The notes under the pieces are model-generated. The model saw only the letters and a program-made list of their open reading frames with translations, did no database searches and was not told where the DNA came from. A stretch of DNA of 12,334 nucleotides from Paracoccaceae bacterium (GTDB lineage: Bacteria; Pseudomonadota; Alphaproteobacteria; Rhodobacterales; Rhodobacteraceae), in NCBI GenBank assembly GCA_026709725.1, contig JAPOSK010000590.1, positions 1 through 12,334 of the forward strand, written 5' to 3'. Positions 6,901 through 12,334 of the stretch are shown here, in pieces. Position 1 is the first letter of the stretch, and each line of letters starts with the position of its first letter. The translations under genes were made by a program, and so were the position numbers.

Positions 6901-9145
6901 CCTGCGCCTGCAGTGATTTGCGGTAAAGCGAGACATTGCCGACCAGGATTTCCAGCTCCGATGGTGTCAGACCGGTTTGACGTATGCAGTCCCGCAACTT
7001 GCGAATCAGGGCCGGCAGGTCATTGCGCAACTTCAAGTTCAATTGTGTCCAGTATGTGCCCCCCTGCTTCTCAAGCTGTTTGAACCAGTCCGGATCTTCG
7101 GAGGACTGATAGAGGATTCGACGCAGTGATTCGGACCCCACCCGCTCGCGATTGGCGATCTGATTCAACGCAGCATCAATCTTCACATAGCGATTGTGGA
7201 TTTGTGAAACGCGCTGGATCAGCATGGAGTTCTGGTTTTCATGCAGGGCAAACGAATCGCATAACGCCTTGATATCGGCCCGTTGCCTGATTTCGGATTC
7301 GAGCAGGGCCGGCTGGTTTTTTTGCAGGCGTGACAATTCGAGTTTCAGCAGAGATTTGTCGCGTGGAAGATGCGTCTGAACCCGCTCGGCAATCTGGGCA
7401 ATCCGGCTGATAACCTCGGATCCCACCACTTTTTCCATGTCAAGAACCCCGGGCCGACGAAATGAACGCCAGGTGGCTTCAACATCTATGACATCCCGCA
7501 GCGTTGCCTCACCATCCAGAATCTCCTGATACCAGACGGCGATGGCCTTGTAGGTCCGCGGGCTGGTGGAGAGTGCGGCAAACACTTCCTTCTCACCCGC
7601 TTCAATACGCTTGGCGATTGCAATCTCTCCTTCACGGGACAGCAGATCGACATGACTCATTTCCTGGAGATACATCCGAACGGGATCGTTGCTTCGATCA
7701 ACTGCGGTGCTGCCCGTGCTGAATTCGACAAGGTCACCCCGGTCGCTTTCCTTGCCCTCGATCTCTCCGTTGTCCCGCTCCCGCTCCTGCGTGAGGTCGG
7801 TTTCATCATCAGCCCCATGACGATCACCATCGCGGTGATGGAGGCCGTCATGGTCCCACTCGCTGTCATCAGCATAGATGCTGGTATTTGGCAGACCGAT
7901 GATCGTGCGCAGATACTGTTGGGCGAATGCAAAAAAGTCACCCTGGGCATGATGATATGAGTCGACCGCCTGGGCAGTTCCGTCGGCGGCCCTGCTCCTC
8001 ACCCCGGATTCGCGCGGGTGAATGTCTTTCTTTTCGGCAATGATTTCATCAAGGATCGGGCGGAAATGCACCCTGAGCTCTTCCCGGGCCGCTTCAATCT
8101 TCCCGTGCGTTGTTGTGGCTGTCTCGGCATGCGTCCGGAATTCATCGGTGTTGAGGCCGGTTTTGACGCAGATCGCTTCCATGCGCCCGGCCAGATCAGC
8201 AGATTCTTCCCCGGCCAGTTTGGCCAGTTTCTGCCATGGTTCCGCCGTCTCTTCCGCAAGCCAGTCCGGCTGCAATTCCCTGCCATGCCAGGCGGAACGG
8301 AAATCCTCGACGCTGATCCCCGCCTTCCCCGCGAGTTCGAGCCAGCGGGTCTCCACAGTCGCGATTTCTTCCTGCAGGGCGGTGATTGATCCGAGCTGAT
8401 CGCCTATGACAGGACGATAGAAGGAAATCTTCGCCGTTGTTTCGCGAAGCTCGCCGCGGACCCGGAGATACCGCCGGGCCTGGGCCTTTGTGTAGCGCTG
8501 CGCGCGCCCGGACAGGTGCTCAAGGTACCGCTCGTGCAGCCCCCTGTATTCCTCATGAATCCGTGCCATGCGCGCCAGTGTGCGATCAAGCACCTGCCGC
8601 TCCCTGTCGCTCAGCTTGCCTTTTGTTCCCTGCAGCATATGGGCCATGGAACTGTAGGAACGGATACCGTTCTTGCCCATTGCAATCTTCGCCGGCCGTT
8701 TCTGGACTTCGGCCAGTGTGTCGACAAAATCATCCAGATCAATATCGCCGCTCTGAACGCGTCCATACCAGTCGGTCAGGATGCCTGATGCATGGGGAAT
8801 CTGGCAGAGTGCATCGTGGAATTCATCACCAAGGGCACCCAGGGTCCGGCTCAGGGACTTTTCGGTCTCCCGGGAATAATCCTCGGGCACATCATAGGGA
8901 TCAGTATCATCAGGACGACCGGTTCCATGACCGTTCGGGCTGATACCATCAGCGCTTTTCAGCCCTTCCGCAAGAATCGACACACCATTGTCCCGAAGCC
9001 GATCCTTGATGTTGTCAATCTGGCCTGAATCATAGTTGATTCCCTGGAGCTGCACCGTCAACTCCGCATCATCAATGCAGCCCTGTCTCCTGGCTTTCAG
9101 AAACAGCTCTCGAAGTGTGACCTCGGTCTGACTCGTCTCTTCCAT
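3911..9145 (-). CDS. rpoD: Giant primary sigma factor RpoD with five tandem copies of the sigma70 non-conserved domain
   Basis: RpoD directs RNA polymerase to housekeeping promoters. This copy has 1744 residues (roughly 200 kDa), nearly three times the usual size, in one uninterrupted frame. Order of parts: region 1.1 (1-65); a first diverged NCR copy (about 91-360); a charged linker rich in H and D (361-486); canonical region 1.2 beginning DPVRMYL (487-516); NCR copies two to five (517-756, 757-973, 974-1204, 1205-1464); an unusual proline-containing insert (about 1461-1490); and intact regions 2.1-4.2. In the core, [17 protein letters not shown] (1561-1577) covers regions 2.3-2.4 and [18 protein letters not shown] (1713-1730) is the -35 recognition helix area. 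The ATG at 9145 has GGAGG nine bases upstream and gives a proper region 1.1. It lies 257 bases below dnaG, the classical partner in the macromolecular synthesis operon. The core identity is certain; the five-copy reading rests on hand alignment. Confidence 0.97.
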   Translation of the reverse strand: MEETSQTEVTLRELFLKARRQGCIDDAELTVQLQGINYDSGQIDNIKDRLRDNGVSILAEGLKSADGISPNGHGTGRPDDTDPYDVPEDYSRETEKSLSRTLGALGDEFHDALCQIPHASGILTDWYGRVQSGDIDLDDFVDTLAEVQKRPAKIAMGKNGIRSYSSMAHMLQGTKGKLSDRERQVLDRTLARMARIHEEYRGLHERYLEHLSGRAQRYTKAQARRYLRVRGELRETTAKISFYRPVIGDQLGSITALQEEIATVETRWLELAGKAGISVEDFRSAWHGRELQPDWLAEETAEPWQKLAKLAGEESADLAGRMEAICVKTGLNTDEFRTHAETATTTHGKIEAAREELRVHFRPILDEIIAEKKDIHPRESGVRSRAADGTAQAVDSYHHAQGDFFAFAQQYLRTIIGLPNTSIYADDSEWDHDGLHHRDGDRHGADDETDLTQERERDNGEIEGKESDRGDLVEFSTGSTAVDRSNDPVRMYLQEMSHVDLLSREGEIAIAKRIEAGEKEVFAALSTSPRTYKAIAVWYQEILDGEATLRDVIDVEATWRSFRRPGVLDMEKVVGSEVISRIAQIAERVQTHLPRDKSLLKLELSRLQKNQPALLESEIRQRADIKALCDSFALHENQNSMLIQRVSQIHNRYVKIDAALNQIANRERVGSESLRRILYQSSEDPDWFKQLEKQGGTYWTQLNLKLRNDLPALIRKLRDCIRQTGLTPSELEILVGNVSLYRKSLQAQARMESEIQGHDMFLYDVDGGFAAIERGKRALESVINLNTSRLGQDTCADPAAAARKILKSYRQKFRRFRDLNTSRLDYICGRNDRFTAAQERQLVKAKKELLHVLTPIVFRHREVEASITKLVERWNDWQELQSRIAEEAKKHKISRADFFDTVVANCRRSNWRSVIKSKNASAWQTIDCDKAGVFATLLADMKSFVEAVKSDPESFRRATPAKLIKQAKQDPLALRQRLVTEFGSSMILVDAFLETYMEFRQGHLPLSALVDTEAMGLEDMTLVEGQKQDEKTRTLLNQIDRQAKRCVRIKEQFTVRLLINSGDKELEASKICYFNECDSLTSQFRKLTFSANLIDVMCDQSRDVNKTLNRIRSQTRKFAQRMSIDPGEMDVFIDSNLHDTGLRERSGRQTGAGWSRLAKELALIDEVNRLRREISDIGFDAGVNYQTFRQLFPTDWFTIKGLIKREKRDALIGKLTELPMTMWEIASWNEKLGTDNVGLADKINIESTYEKFNKAGIISAVDANDWPGSKAGNVFSEGGSGTDGDPGNPDPESGTGPTIAEMENEIRDQVMAMLDSISLYCKELEDIQNKRIAKEAGEIARFTKAQEGRYIRLRNDMISFLQQVHLHSRRVETLIEELEKVNSEFQTLRMDLIRLADRCRINRKDFREAWQGHELEPLWYKKRSLLGRRGWKDLIEKHQDRVEAVREKYIGLCKYVGLKLGHGIPPMNHAILPELPVAGVVRDHGDIEFTSLYARLKKGEYEANLAKNEMIEANLRLVISISKKYTNKGLQLLDLIQEGNIGLMKATDKFEYRKGFKFSTYATWWIRQAITRSIADQAKTIRIPVHMIETINKLNRTSRQLQLELKREPNPEELAEKLGMPLDKVRKVMKIAKEPSSLQSPVGDEEDSQLGDFIEDKQAMLPLESAIQSSLKETTCRVLATLTPREERVLRLRFGIGVPSENTLEEVGREFQVTRERIRQIEAKALRKLKNPSRGRNLRPFVDE
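3914..4660 (-). other. RpoD core, regions 2.1 to 4.2
   Basis: Residues 1496-1744. Region 2 starts in [15 protein letters not shown] and contains [18 protein letters not shown] (1514-1531), the beta'-binding [13 protein letters not shown] (1534-1546) and the aromatic -10 melting motif. Region 3 is about 1580-1665, including [14 protein letters not shown] (1643-1656). Region 4 is about 1668-1744 with helix-turn-helix TLEEVGREF...RERIRQIE. It is highly conserved, with no missing key residue, so the protein should function as a sigma factor. Confidence 0.97.
4754..5533 (-). repeat. NCR copy 5 of RpoD, joined to region 2
   Basis: Residues 1205-1464. The front motif is [13 protein letters not shown] (1216-1228) with [11 protein letters not shown] (1239-1249). 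A glycine- and aspartate-rich insert (about 1263-1300) makes this copy longer than the others. The rest is the most canonical NCR of the five: [10 protein letters not shown] (1341-1350), [13 protein letters not shown] (1405-1417) and RRGWKDL with W1431. Confidence 0.92.
5534..6226 (-). repeat. NCR copy 4 of RpoD (most diverged)
   Basis: Residues 974-1204. The front motif is [16 protein letters not shown] (999-1014). The tail is GAGWSRL with W1154, followed by helices to about 1190. The 79-residue block (about 1064-1142) lacks the closing tryptophan, with leucine in its place, yet the spacing from that leucine to W1154 is again 12, as in copies 2, 3 and 5. Identity is low, so this copy rests mainly on position, spacing and motif order. 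Confidence 0.75.
6227..6877 (-). repeat. NCR copy 3 of RpoD
   Basis: Residues 757-973. The front motif survives as [16 protein letters not shown] (773-788), aligned to [15 protein letters not shown] (544-558). The 79-residue block 833-911 opens RFTAAQER, closely like RFTKAQEG in copy 5, and ends in W911; W923 lies 12 residues on. The internal hexapeptide LNTSRL occurs twice (785-790 and 819-824). Confidence 0.87.
6673..6795. repeat. Pair of 21-base in-frame direct repeats inside rpoD
   Basis: The segments 6673-6693 and 6775-6795 are identical except at one base and lie 102 bases (34 codons) apart in frame. Each encodes a copy of LNTSRL followed by D or G. Elsewhere the NCR copies show no obvious nucleotide similarity to one another, so this near-identical pair stands out. 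Confidence 0.85.
6878..7597 (-). repeat. NCR copy 2 of RpoD
   Basis: Residues 517-756. The front motif, with the conserved glycine at 545 and LRDVID..AT, is canonical. The 79-residue block is 609-687, ending PDW, and the conserved tryptophan W699 follows 12 residues after W687. The tail [16 protein letters not shown] (723-738) resembles the segment that normally leads into region 2.1 (ETGLEIGEFRRIVQMV in typical RpoD). Confidence 0.88.
7598..7687 (-). other. RpoD region 1.2 (canonical)
   Basis: Residues 487-516 ([10 protein letters not shown], then [17 protein letters not shown]) match sigma70 region 1.2, which contacts the promoter discriminator. This is the best-preserved segment upstream of the core and marks the functional copy, in contrast to the degenerate one at 91-110. 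Confidence 0.93.
7688..8065 (-). other. Charged linker between NCR copy 1 and region 1.2 of RpoD
   Basis: Residues 361-486 are mostly hydrophilic and low in complexity, probably disordered. The stretch 429-450 is dominated by aspartate and histidine (for example [14 protein letters not shown]), followed by an acidic E/D/R-rich run to 472. An acidic linker normally separates regions 1.1 and 1.2, so this may be its displaced counterpart. Confidence 0.6.
8066..8875 (-). repeat. NCR copy 1 of RpoD, preceded by a degenerate region 1.2
   Basis: Residues 91-360. SRETE at 91-95 lines up without gaps with SREGE at 503-507 of true region 1.2. After that, DALCQIPH...WYGRV...LDDFVD (111-142) lines up with AALSTSPR...WYQEI...LRDVID (523-554). 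Block 217-295 aligns without gaps to block 1341-1419 in copy 5, with about 24 of 79 residues identical by my count, including R.TKAQ..RY and DFR.AW.G.EL.P.W. The copy therefore appears to be a duplication of region 1.2 plus NCR placed before the functional region 1.2. Confidence 0.85.
8951..9145 (-). other. RpoD region 1.1
   Basis: Residues 1-65 form the acidic-basic helical bundle of sigma region 1.1, which occupies the DNA channel of free holoenzyme. The pattern [19 protein letters not shown] (11-29), with an [10 protein letters not shown] stretch following, fits the family. Its presence at the usual N-terminal place argues that the long frame is one real protein and not a fusion of unrelated genes. 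Confidence 0.8.
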
Positions 9146-9296
9146 TCCGAATGACCTCCGTGAACCCCCGTGACCGCCGATCCGGACTTGCAGGCTGATC
9201 CCGGGGCTGATGCTGCCCGTCCATCAAGCCTGTCCAACCCGGAACCATGCCGATTTCAATACAGACAGCATCGCAAAATACAGGCCACCAAGTCAG

Positions 9297-9324
9297 AAAA
9301 TAGGGCAGCAATTGCGAACGGCAA
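9297..9324 (-). promoter_or_regulatory. Possible promoter for rpoD
   Basis: On the minus strand TTGCCG (9324-9319) is separated by 16 bases from TATTTT (9302-9297). It lies directly below the terminator-like hairpin and about 150 bases above the rpoD start. This would give rpoD its own transcript with a leader of roughly 145 bases. The match is moderate and other positions in this A+T-richer stretch are possible. Confidence 0.35.
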
Positions 9325-9337
9325 TGCTTGCGGCAAG

Positions 9338-9364
9338 AAAAAATCGCACCACCCGGTGCACGAT
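9338..9364 (-). terminator. Terminator-like hairpin after dnaG
   Basis: On the minus strand GCACC and GGTGC (9359-9355 and 9350-9346) close a four-base loop. ATC and GAT extend the stem across a two-base bulge, and the stem runs straight into six T residues. It begins about 38 bases after the dnaG stop. This is the best intrinsic terminator in the window and would separate dnaG from rpoD, fully or partly. Confidence 0.65.
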
Positions 9365-9402
9365 CAGAAAATGACGGCCGGATTCGCCTGCAAAAATGTT
9401 CC

Positions 9403-11424
9403 CTATGCCTTGTTGAGCTCTTCCCGCAGGGCATCCAGATCTGCATCCGGTATGGACTGGCGTGTAGAGATTTCGCCGGCGGGCTGCCGCTGCCGTGATC
9501 GCCGCCCGGGGCTCGGGATATTCATTTCCAGTTCAATCTGCTCAAGATCGTTTTTGCTCACCGTAACCTGACCAAGGGTTACGCGCTCCGCCGCCTCAGG
9601 ATTCGCTGCCAGCCGTTGCTGCAGACCGGCTTTGTGATGAAACAACTGCTCTGCGGAGTGTTCACAACTGACCTCGGCATCCATGCTGTCAATGGCGGCA
9701 ACCAGATCCTCTGCCCGATTCCATGATTCCAGCCGGAACAGCACATCCTCAAGGAGATGTTTCGCTTCCTCACCCCGACCGCTCCCGGTGAGTTCTGGCT
9801 GAATACTCAACTGCTTCAATCCAAGCAATCTGTCGATTTCCACCCTCCCCACGCGCTCGTTGAGCGCTGCAACAAGATCAACATTCTCCAATCCCGACTC
9901 ACTGTGAATTTCCATGAGGGTCGAGAGAATCTGCTGATGGGCATGGACTGCAGGCAATTCCAGACCTTCCAGTCTCGCCATGTTGACATCAATCAACTCC
10001 GGGTGATGGATACAGAGGACAAGAGCGAGGGCGGAATCAAAATATCTCGGTGACTCCTGAAGATACCCGTCAGTTATCATGACCTCCGCCCGGCCCTTTG
10101 CGATGTCCGTCTGGTCCTGGACCTGTGCGGATTTGGTCGATTTCCGCAGAATGTCATTCCAGACCCGATCCTTGATGTGGGCAAGATAGCTCTTGCGCAC
10201 ATCACTGTTCTCAATGCGACTGATGGTCTGTTTGAGTTCCTGCTGCAGTTTGGCCTGGTGATCCGGTGACGCCAGATCGCGGCCGCGAACATACCGGCCC
10301 CACAGGAAATCGGCAAAACTCACACCATTGCTGAGGAGGTGTCGAAAGGCATCCGTCCCCGATTGACGAAGGACATCATCAGGATCAAGACCGTCGGGCA
10401 GGATGCAGAATTGCAGGCTGAAGCCCGGTTTGAGGAGCGGCAGTGCCAGATGCATGGTCCGGTCGGCTGCCCGCTGCCCCGCTTCATCGCCGTCAAGACA
10501 CAAAATCGGAGTCTGGTGCATCTGCCACAACTGCAACAGGTGGCTGTCCGTGATTGCAGTTCCGAGAGGTGCAACGCTGCGGGCGATCCCCGCTTCCGAG
10601 AGGGCCATCACATCAAGATATCCCTCTGTGACAATGAGCGGCTCTGTCCGCAGCGGCACCGACCTTGCGGTCTGGTGATTGAAGAGAACCGTGCCCTTGT
10701 TGAACAGTTCGGTAGCGGGTGAATTCAGGTATTTGGCCGGTTCGCCGTCCTTCATGGCCCGACCGCCAAATGCAATGATGCGTCCCTTGAGATCGGTGAT
10801 CGGAATCATCAGGCGATCCCGGAAGACAGGATACAATCCATTGCCCGAACCGGACTCCCGGGCCAGACCCGCAGCAATCAGCTGCCGGCTGGTGATGCCA
10901 TCACTCCGGCACATCTCAAGCAGATGCCTGGTATCGGGTGCATAGCCGATGCCAAACTGTGCAAGAGTCTCCTGCTTGAAGCCCCGACCGAGGATGTAGT
11001 CGTGGGCCCGCCGCCCCACACTCTCATGCAGGCACCGCTGAAAATAGCCATTTGCCCGTTCCAGCAATCGCAGCAGTGCCTCACGTGCAGAGGCCTGCTG
11101 GCGATCTGCCGGTGTTTCCTCGGGAACTGCCATGCCGGCAAGGTTGGCAAGATGCTCCACCGATTCACGGAAATCCATCCTGCGGTGCTGTTCAAGGAAC
11201 GTAAATGCATTTCCGCTCGCATGACAGCCGAAGCAGTAATATGTCCCCCGACTTTCCGTGACATGAAATGACGGCGTCTTTTCCCTGTGGAATGGGCAAC
11301 AGGCCCAATAGTCACCATTCGCCGGCCTTGATTTGCGCCCGTCCCAGTTGACAAACTGCCCGATGACCCGTGAAATCGAGGTTCGCGCTTTCAGATCATC
11401 AATGAATGCTTGCGGGATGGACAT
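9403..11424 (-). CDS. dnaG: DNA primase
   Basis: DnaG makes the RNA primers for chromosome replication and works with the DnaB helicase at the fork. The 673-residue protein shows the complete family layout. The N-terminal zinc-binding domain has C43, H46, C64 and C67 (CPFH and CFGC). The RNA polymerase domain includes FRDRLMIPITDLKGRIIAFGGRAM-type sequence (about 201-224) and KYLNSPATELF (231-241). The Toprim fold has E267 in VTEGYLDVM and D311/D313 in LDGDEAGQRA, the metal-binding acidic residues. DPDDVLR (348-353) ends the Toprim region. The remaining part, about 480-673, is the less conserved helicase-binding region, as expected. Its start at 11424 lacks a strong ribosome binding site, and the gene follows the DUF6476-like gene after 53 bases, so coupling or cotranscription is likely. 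A terminator-like hairpin follows. Confidence 0.98.
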   Translation of the reverse strand: MSIPQAFIDDLKARTSISRVIGQFVNWDGRKSRPANGDYWACCPFHREKTPSFHVTESRGTYYCFGCHASGNAFTFLEQHRRMDFRESVEHLANLAGMAVPEETPADRQQASAREALLRLLERANGYFQRCLHESVGRRAHDYILGRGFKQETLAQFGIGYAPDTRHLLEMCRSDGITSRQLIAAGLARESGSGNGLYPVFRDRLMIPITDLKGRIIAFGGRAMKDGEPAKYLNSPATELFNKGTVLFNHQTARSVPLRTEPLIVTEGYLDVMALSEAGIARSVAPLGTAITDSHLLQLWQMHQTPILCLDGDEAGQRAADRTMHLALPLLKPGFSLQFCILPDGLDPDDVLRQSGTDAFRHLLSNGVSFADFLWGRYVRGRDLASPDHQAKLQQELKQTISRIENSDVRKSYLAHIKDRVWNDILRKSTKSAQVQDQTDIAKGRAEVMITDGYLQESPRYFDSALALVLCIHHPELIDVNMARLEGLELPAVHAHQQILSTLMEIHSESGLENVDLVAALNERVGRVEIDRLLGLKQLSIQPELTGSGRGEEAKHLLEDVLFRLESWNRAEDLVAAIDSMDAEVSCEHSAEQLFHHKAGLQQRLAANPEAAERVTLGQVTVSKNDLEQIELEMNIPSPGRRSRQRQPAGEISTRQSIPDADLDALREELNKA

Positions 11425-11477
11425 GGGGCAATTATCACCACATCATCCTGACTTGGCAAACCGATAGTTTCTTTCCA

Positions 11478-11813
11478 TTATCCGCCCGGGCGAGCCTCAT
11501 CCGCAGCGACCACACTGATCTCCTGAACAAGGGTGCCGGTTCCGCCTTCATAGACCAGAATGGTGTCACGATGGGTTATGACGTAGAAATAGCGGCCTCC
11601 CTGGACAAAACCGGCCGCTTCATGTCCGGGGGCGAGGGTGATCTGTGCCGGAAGGGGCACTGTGGGCCGGCCAAGGCTCTGGAATCTCAGAATGAACAGG
11701 AGGACAATGATCAGGAAGCCGCCAATCATGGTCACAGTCAGAACCAGCACAAGAATTCGCAGCCATTTCAGGGTTGTCCACTGGTCTGGATCCATCTCAT
11801 GACCGGTCTTCAT
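11478..11813 (-). CDS. DUF6476-like single-pass inner membrane protein
   Basis: This 111-residue protein has a short N-terminal cytoplasmic part, a strong transmembrane helix at about 19-43 (LRILVLVLTVTMIGGFLIIV within it), and a small domain with TGTLVQEISVV near the end. The character and the position divergent to rluD match a family of alphaproteobacterial proteins that I recall as DUF6476; its function is unknown. The frame is open further upstream to 11999, but that part lies antisense in rluD. The start at 11813 is decided by AGGAGG at 11823-11818, four bases before the ATG. It is 53 bases upstream of dnaG on the same strand. The start codon overlaps that of rluD on the opposite strand. 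Gene reality is well supported; the family name is from memory. Confidence 0.82.
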   Translation of the reverse strand: MKTGHEMDPDQWTTLKWLRILVLVLTVTMIGGFLIIVLLFILRFQSLGRPTVPLPAQITLAPGHEAAGFVQGGRYFYVITHRDTILVYEGGTGTLVQEISVVAADEARPGG

Positions 11814-12334
11814 GATGCCTCCTGATTCCACCATAACCGTCCGGATACGGAAGGGTGCAGCCGGACGCCTTGATACCGCACTGACCAGGAATCTGCCAGA
11901 TGGCCGCCACCTGTCAAGGTCCCGTATCAGCAGGATCATCCGCGCCGGTCGTGTCAGTTGCAGAGGCAGTCCTGTCCGCGACACATCGGCCCGGGTCATG
12001 GCGGGGGAGATCTATGAGATCGATACCTCTGATGATCGTGCATCCGATATCTCCCCTGAAAACATCCCGCTCACCATCATCCATGAGGACAGGGACATCA
12101 TCGTCATCAACAAGGCAGCGGGCATGGTCATGCATCCGGCCCCGGGCAACCGGAAGGGGACATTGCTGAGTGCCGTTCTTCATCATGACCGCCGATCATC
12201 TCTCGCCCATGAAATGCCGGCACTTGTCCATCGTCTCGACAAGGACACGACGGGTCTCCTTGTGGTGGCCCGGACGGCCCGCGCCATGGCTGATCTCACT
12301 GCACAATTTGCCGCCCACAGTGCGGGCCGGATCT
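11812..12334 (+). CDS. rluD: Large-subunit rRNA pseudouridine synthase, RluD family, 3' end cut by window edge
   Basis: Enzymes of this family convert specific uridines of 23S rRNA (in E. coli 1911, 1915 and 1917, helix 69) to pseudouridine. The 174 visible residues contain an N-terminal S4 RNA-binding domain (about 16-62; GRLDTALTRNL, then LSRSRISRIIRAGRV) and the start of the catalytic domain with LTIIHEDRDIIVINKAAGMV-type sequence (from about 81), MVMHPAPGN, and HRLDKDTTGLLVVART, whose HRLDKDT holds the catalytic aspartate. The window ends just after AHSAGRI, so about half the catalytic domain is missing. An in-frame stop at 11800 leaves only the ATGs at 11812 and 11815 as starts; neither has a clear ribosome binding site, and a leaderless transcript is possible. 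The gene is divergent from the DUF6476-like gene. Family assignment is firm; RluD rather than a close paralogue is likely from the presence of S4 and context. Confidence 0.92.
   Translation, partial: MMPPDSTITVRIRKGAAGRLDTALTRNLPDGRHLSRSRISRIIRAGRVSCRGSPVRDTSARVMAGEIYEIDTSDDRASDISPENIPLTIIHEDRDIIVINKAAGMVMHPAPGNRKGTLLSAVLHHDRRSSLAHEMPALVHRLDKDTTGLLVVARTARAMADLTAQFAAHSAGRI
11818..11823 (-). promoter_or_regulatory. Ribosome binding site that fixes the start of the DUF6476-like gene
   Basis: A perfect AGGAGG lies four bases before the ATG at 11813, whereas the upstream in-frame ATGs lack a comparable match. It falls within the first codons of rluD on the opposite strand. Confidence 0.85.
11838..11867. 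repeat. Seven-base inverted repeat upstream of the DUF6476-like gene
   Basis: CGTCCGG (11838-11844) and CCGGACG (11861-11867) are perfect inverted repeats with a 16-base centre, lying 25-54 bases before the start of the DUF6476-like gene and inside rluD codons 9-19. It could be a leader hairpin or operator, or chance in G+C-rich coding DNA. Confidence 0.3.

Noticed and set aside
3911..9145. Intein, phage insertion or fused unrelated gene as the cause of the giant rpoD
   Set aside because: No intein splice motifs, no recombinase and no foreign domain are visible; the extra sequence keeps recurring NCR motifs at regular spacing.
3911..9145. Long plus-strand frames across rpoD (for example 5576-6127 and 8437-8943)
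   Set aside because: They are shadows of the minus-strand gene, with low-complexity or atypical composition and no recognisable family.
9072..9446. Minus-strand 124-codon frame spanning the dnaG-rpoD gap
   Set aside because: It overlaps both dnaG and rpoD ends in another frame, is rich in C, W and R with no family features, and crosses the likely terminator.
11483..11492. Ten-base palindrome CGCCCGGGCG at the end of the DUF6476-like gene
   Set aside because: It is within the last codons, has no loop or T-run and is easily produced by chance in G+C-rich coding DNA.
11914..12186. Minus-strand 90-codon frame in rluD
   Set aside because: It is the antisense shadow of the RluD reading frame, which has clear S4 and catalytic motifs.

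Overview
This window comes from an alphaproteobacterium of moderately high G+C content. The lineage is inferred from the proteobacterial-type RpoD core, the nrdR-ribD-ribE-ribB order, a divergent pair of rluD and a DUF6476-like membrane protein, and the neighbouring dnaG and rpoD. No rRNA, tRNA, CRISPR array or transposon is visible. I cannot place it below class level.

Layout: seven genes and most of an eighth lie on the minus strand. Only the gene at the right edge, rluD, is on the plus strand. Read in the minus direction, the order is a DUF6476-like membrane protein (11813-11478), dnaG (11424-9403), a terminator-like hairpin and a candidate promoter, a giant rpoD (9145-3911), a small coiled-coil membrane protein (3751-3473), and then nrdR (3342-2854), ribD (2873-1773), ribE (1716-1078) and ribB (1088 to the left edge). 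The rib genes are tightly packed. ribD overlaps nrdR by 20 bases and ribB overlaps ribE by 11 bases, so translational coupling is likely. No gap between genes exceeds 257 bases.

The striking object is rpoD. Its start, its region 1.1 and its C-terminal sigma2-sigma3-sigma4 core look like those of a normal primary sigma factor. The protein, however, is 1744 residues long, against roughly 610-680 in most Proteobacteria. The extra length is explained by five diverged copies of the sigma70 non-conserved region (NCR, 'non-essential domain'). One copy lies between regions 1.1 and 1.2. The other four lie head to tail between regions 1.2 and 2.1, with a period of about 230 residues. I derived this by aligning the protein with itself by hand. 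Four of the five copies share a 79-residue block that aligns without gaps, and all five share a tryptophan at the matching place.

Other points: the RibB protein carries a C-terminal GTP cyclohydrolase II-like domain that has lost all its zinc cysteines and the catalytic loop (a RibBX-type protein). The start codons of rluD and the DUF6476-like gene overlap head to head. The two functional blocks are nucleotide and flavin metabolism (nrdR, rib genes) and macromolecular synthesis (dnaG, rpoD), with a ribosomal RNA pseudouridine synthase at the right edge.
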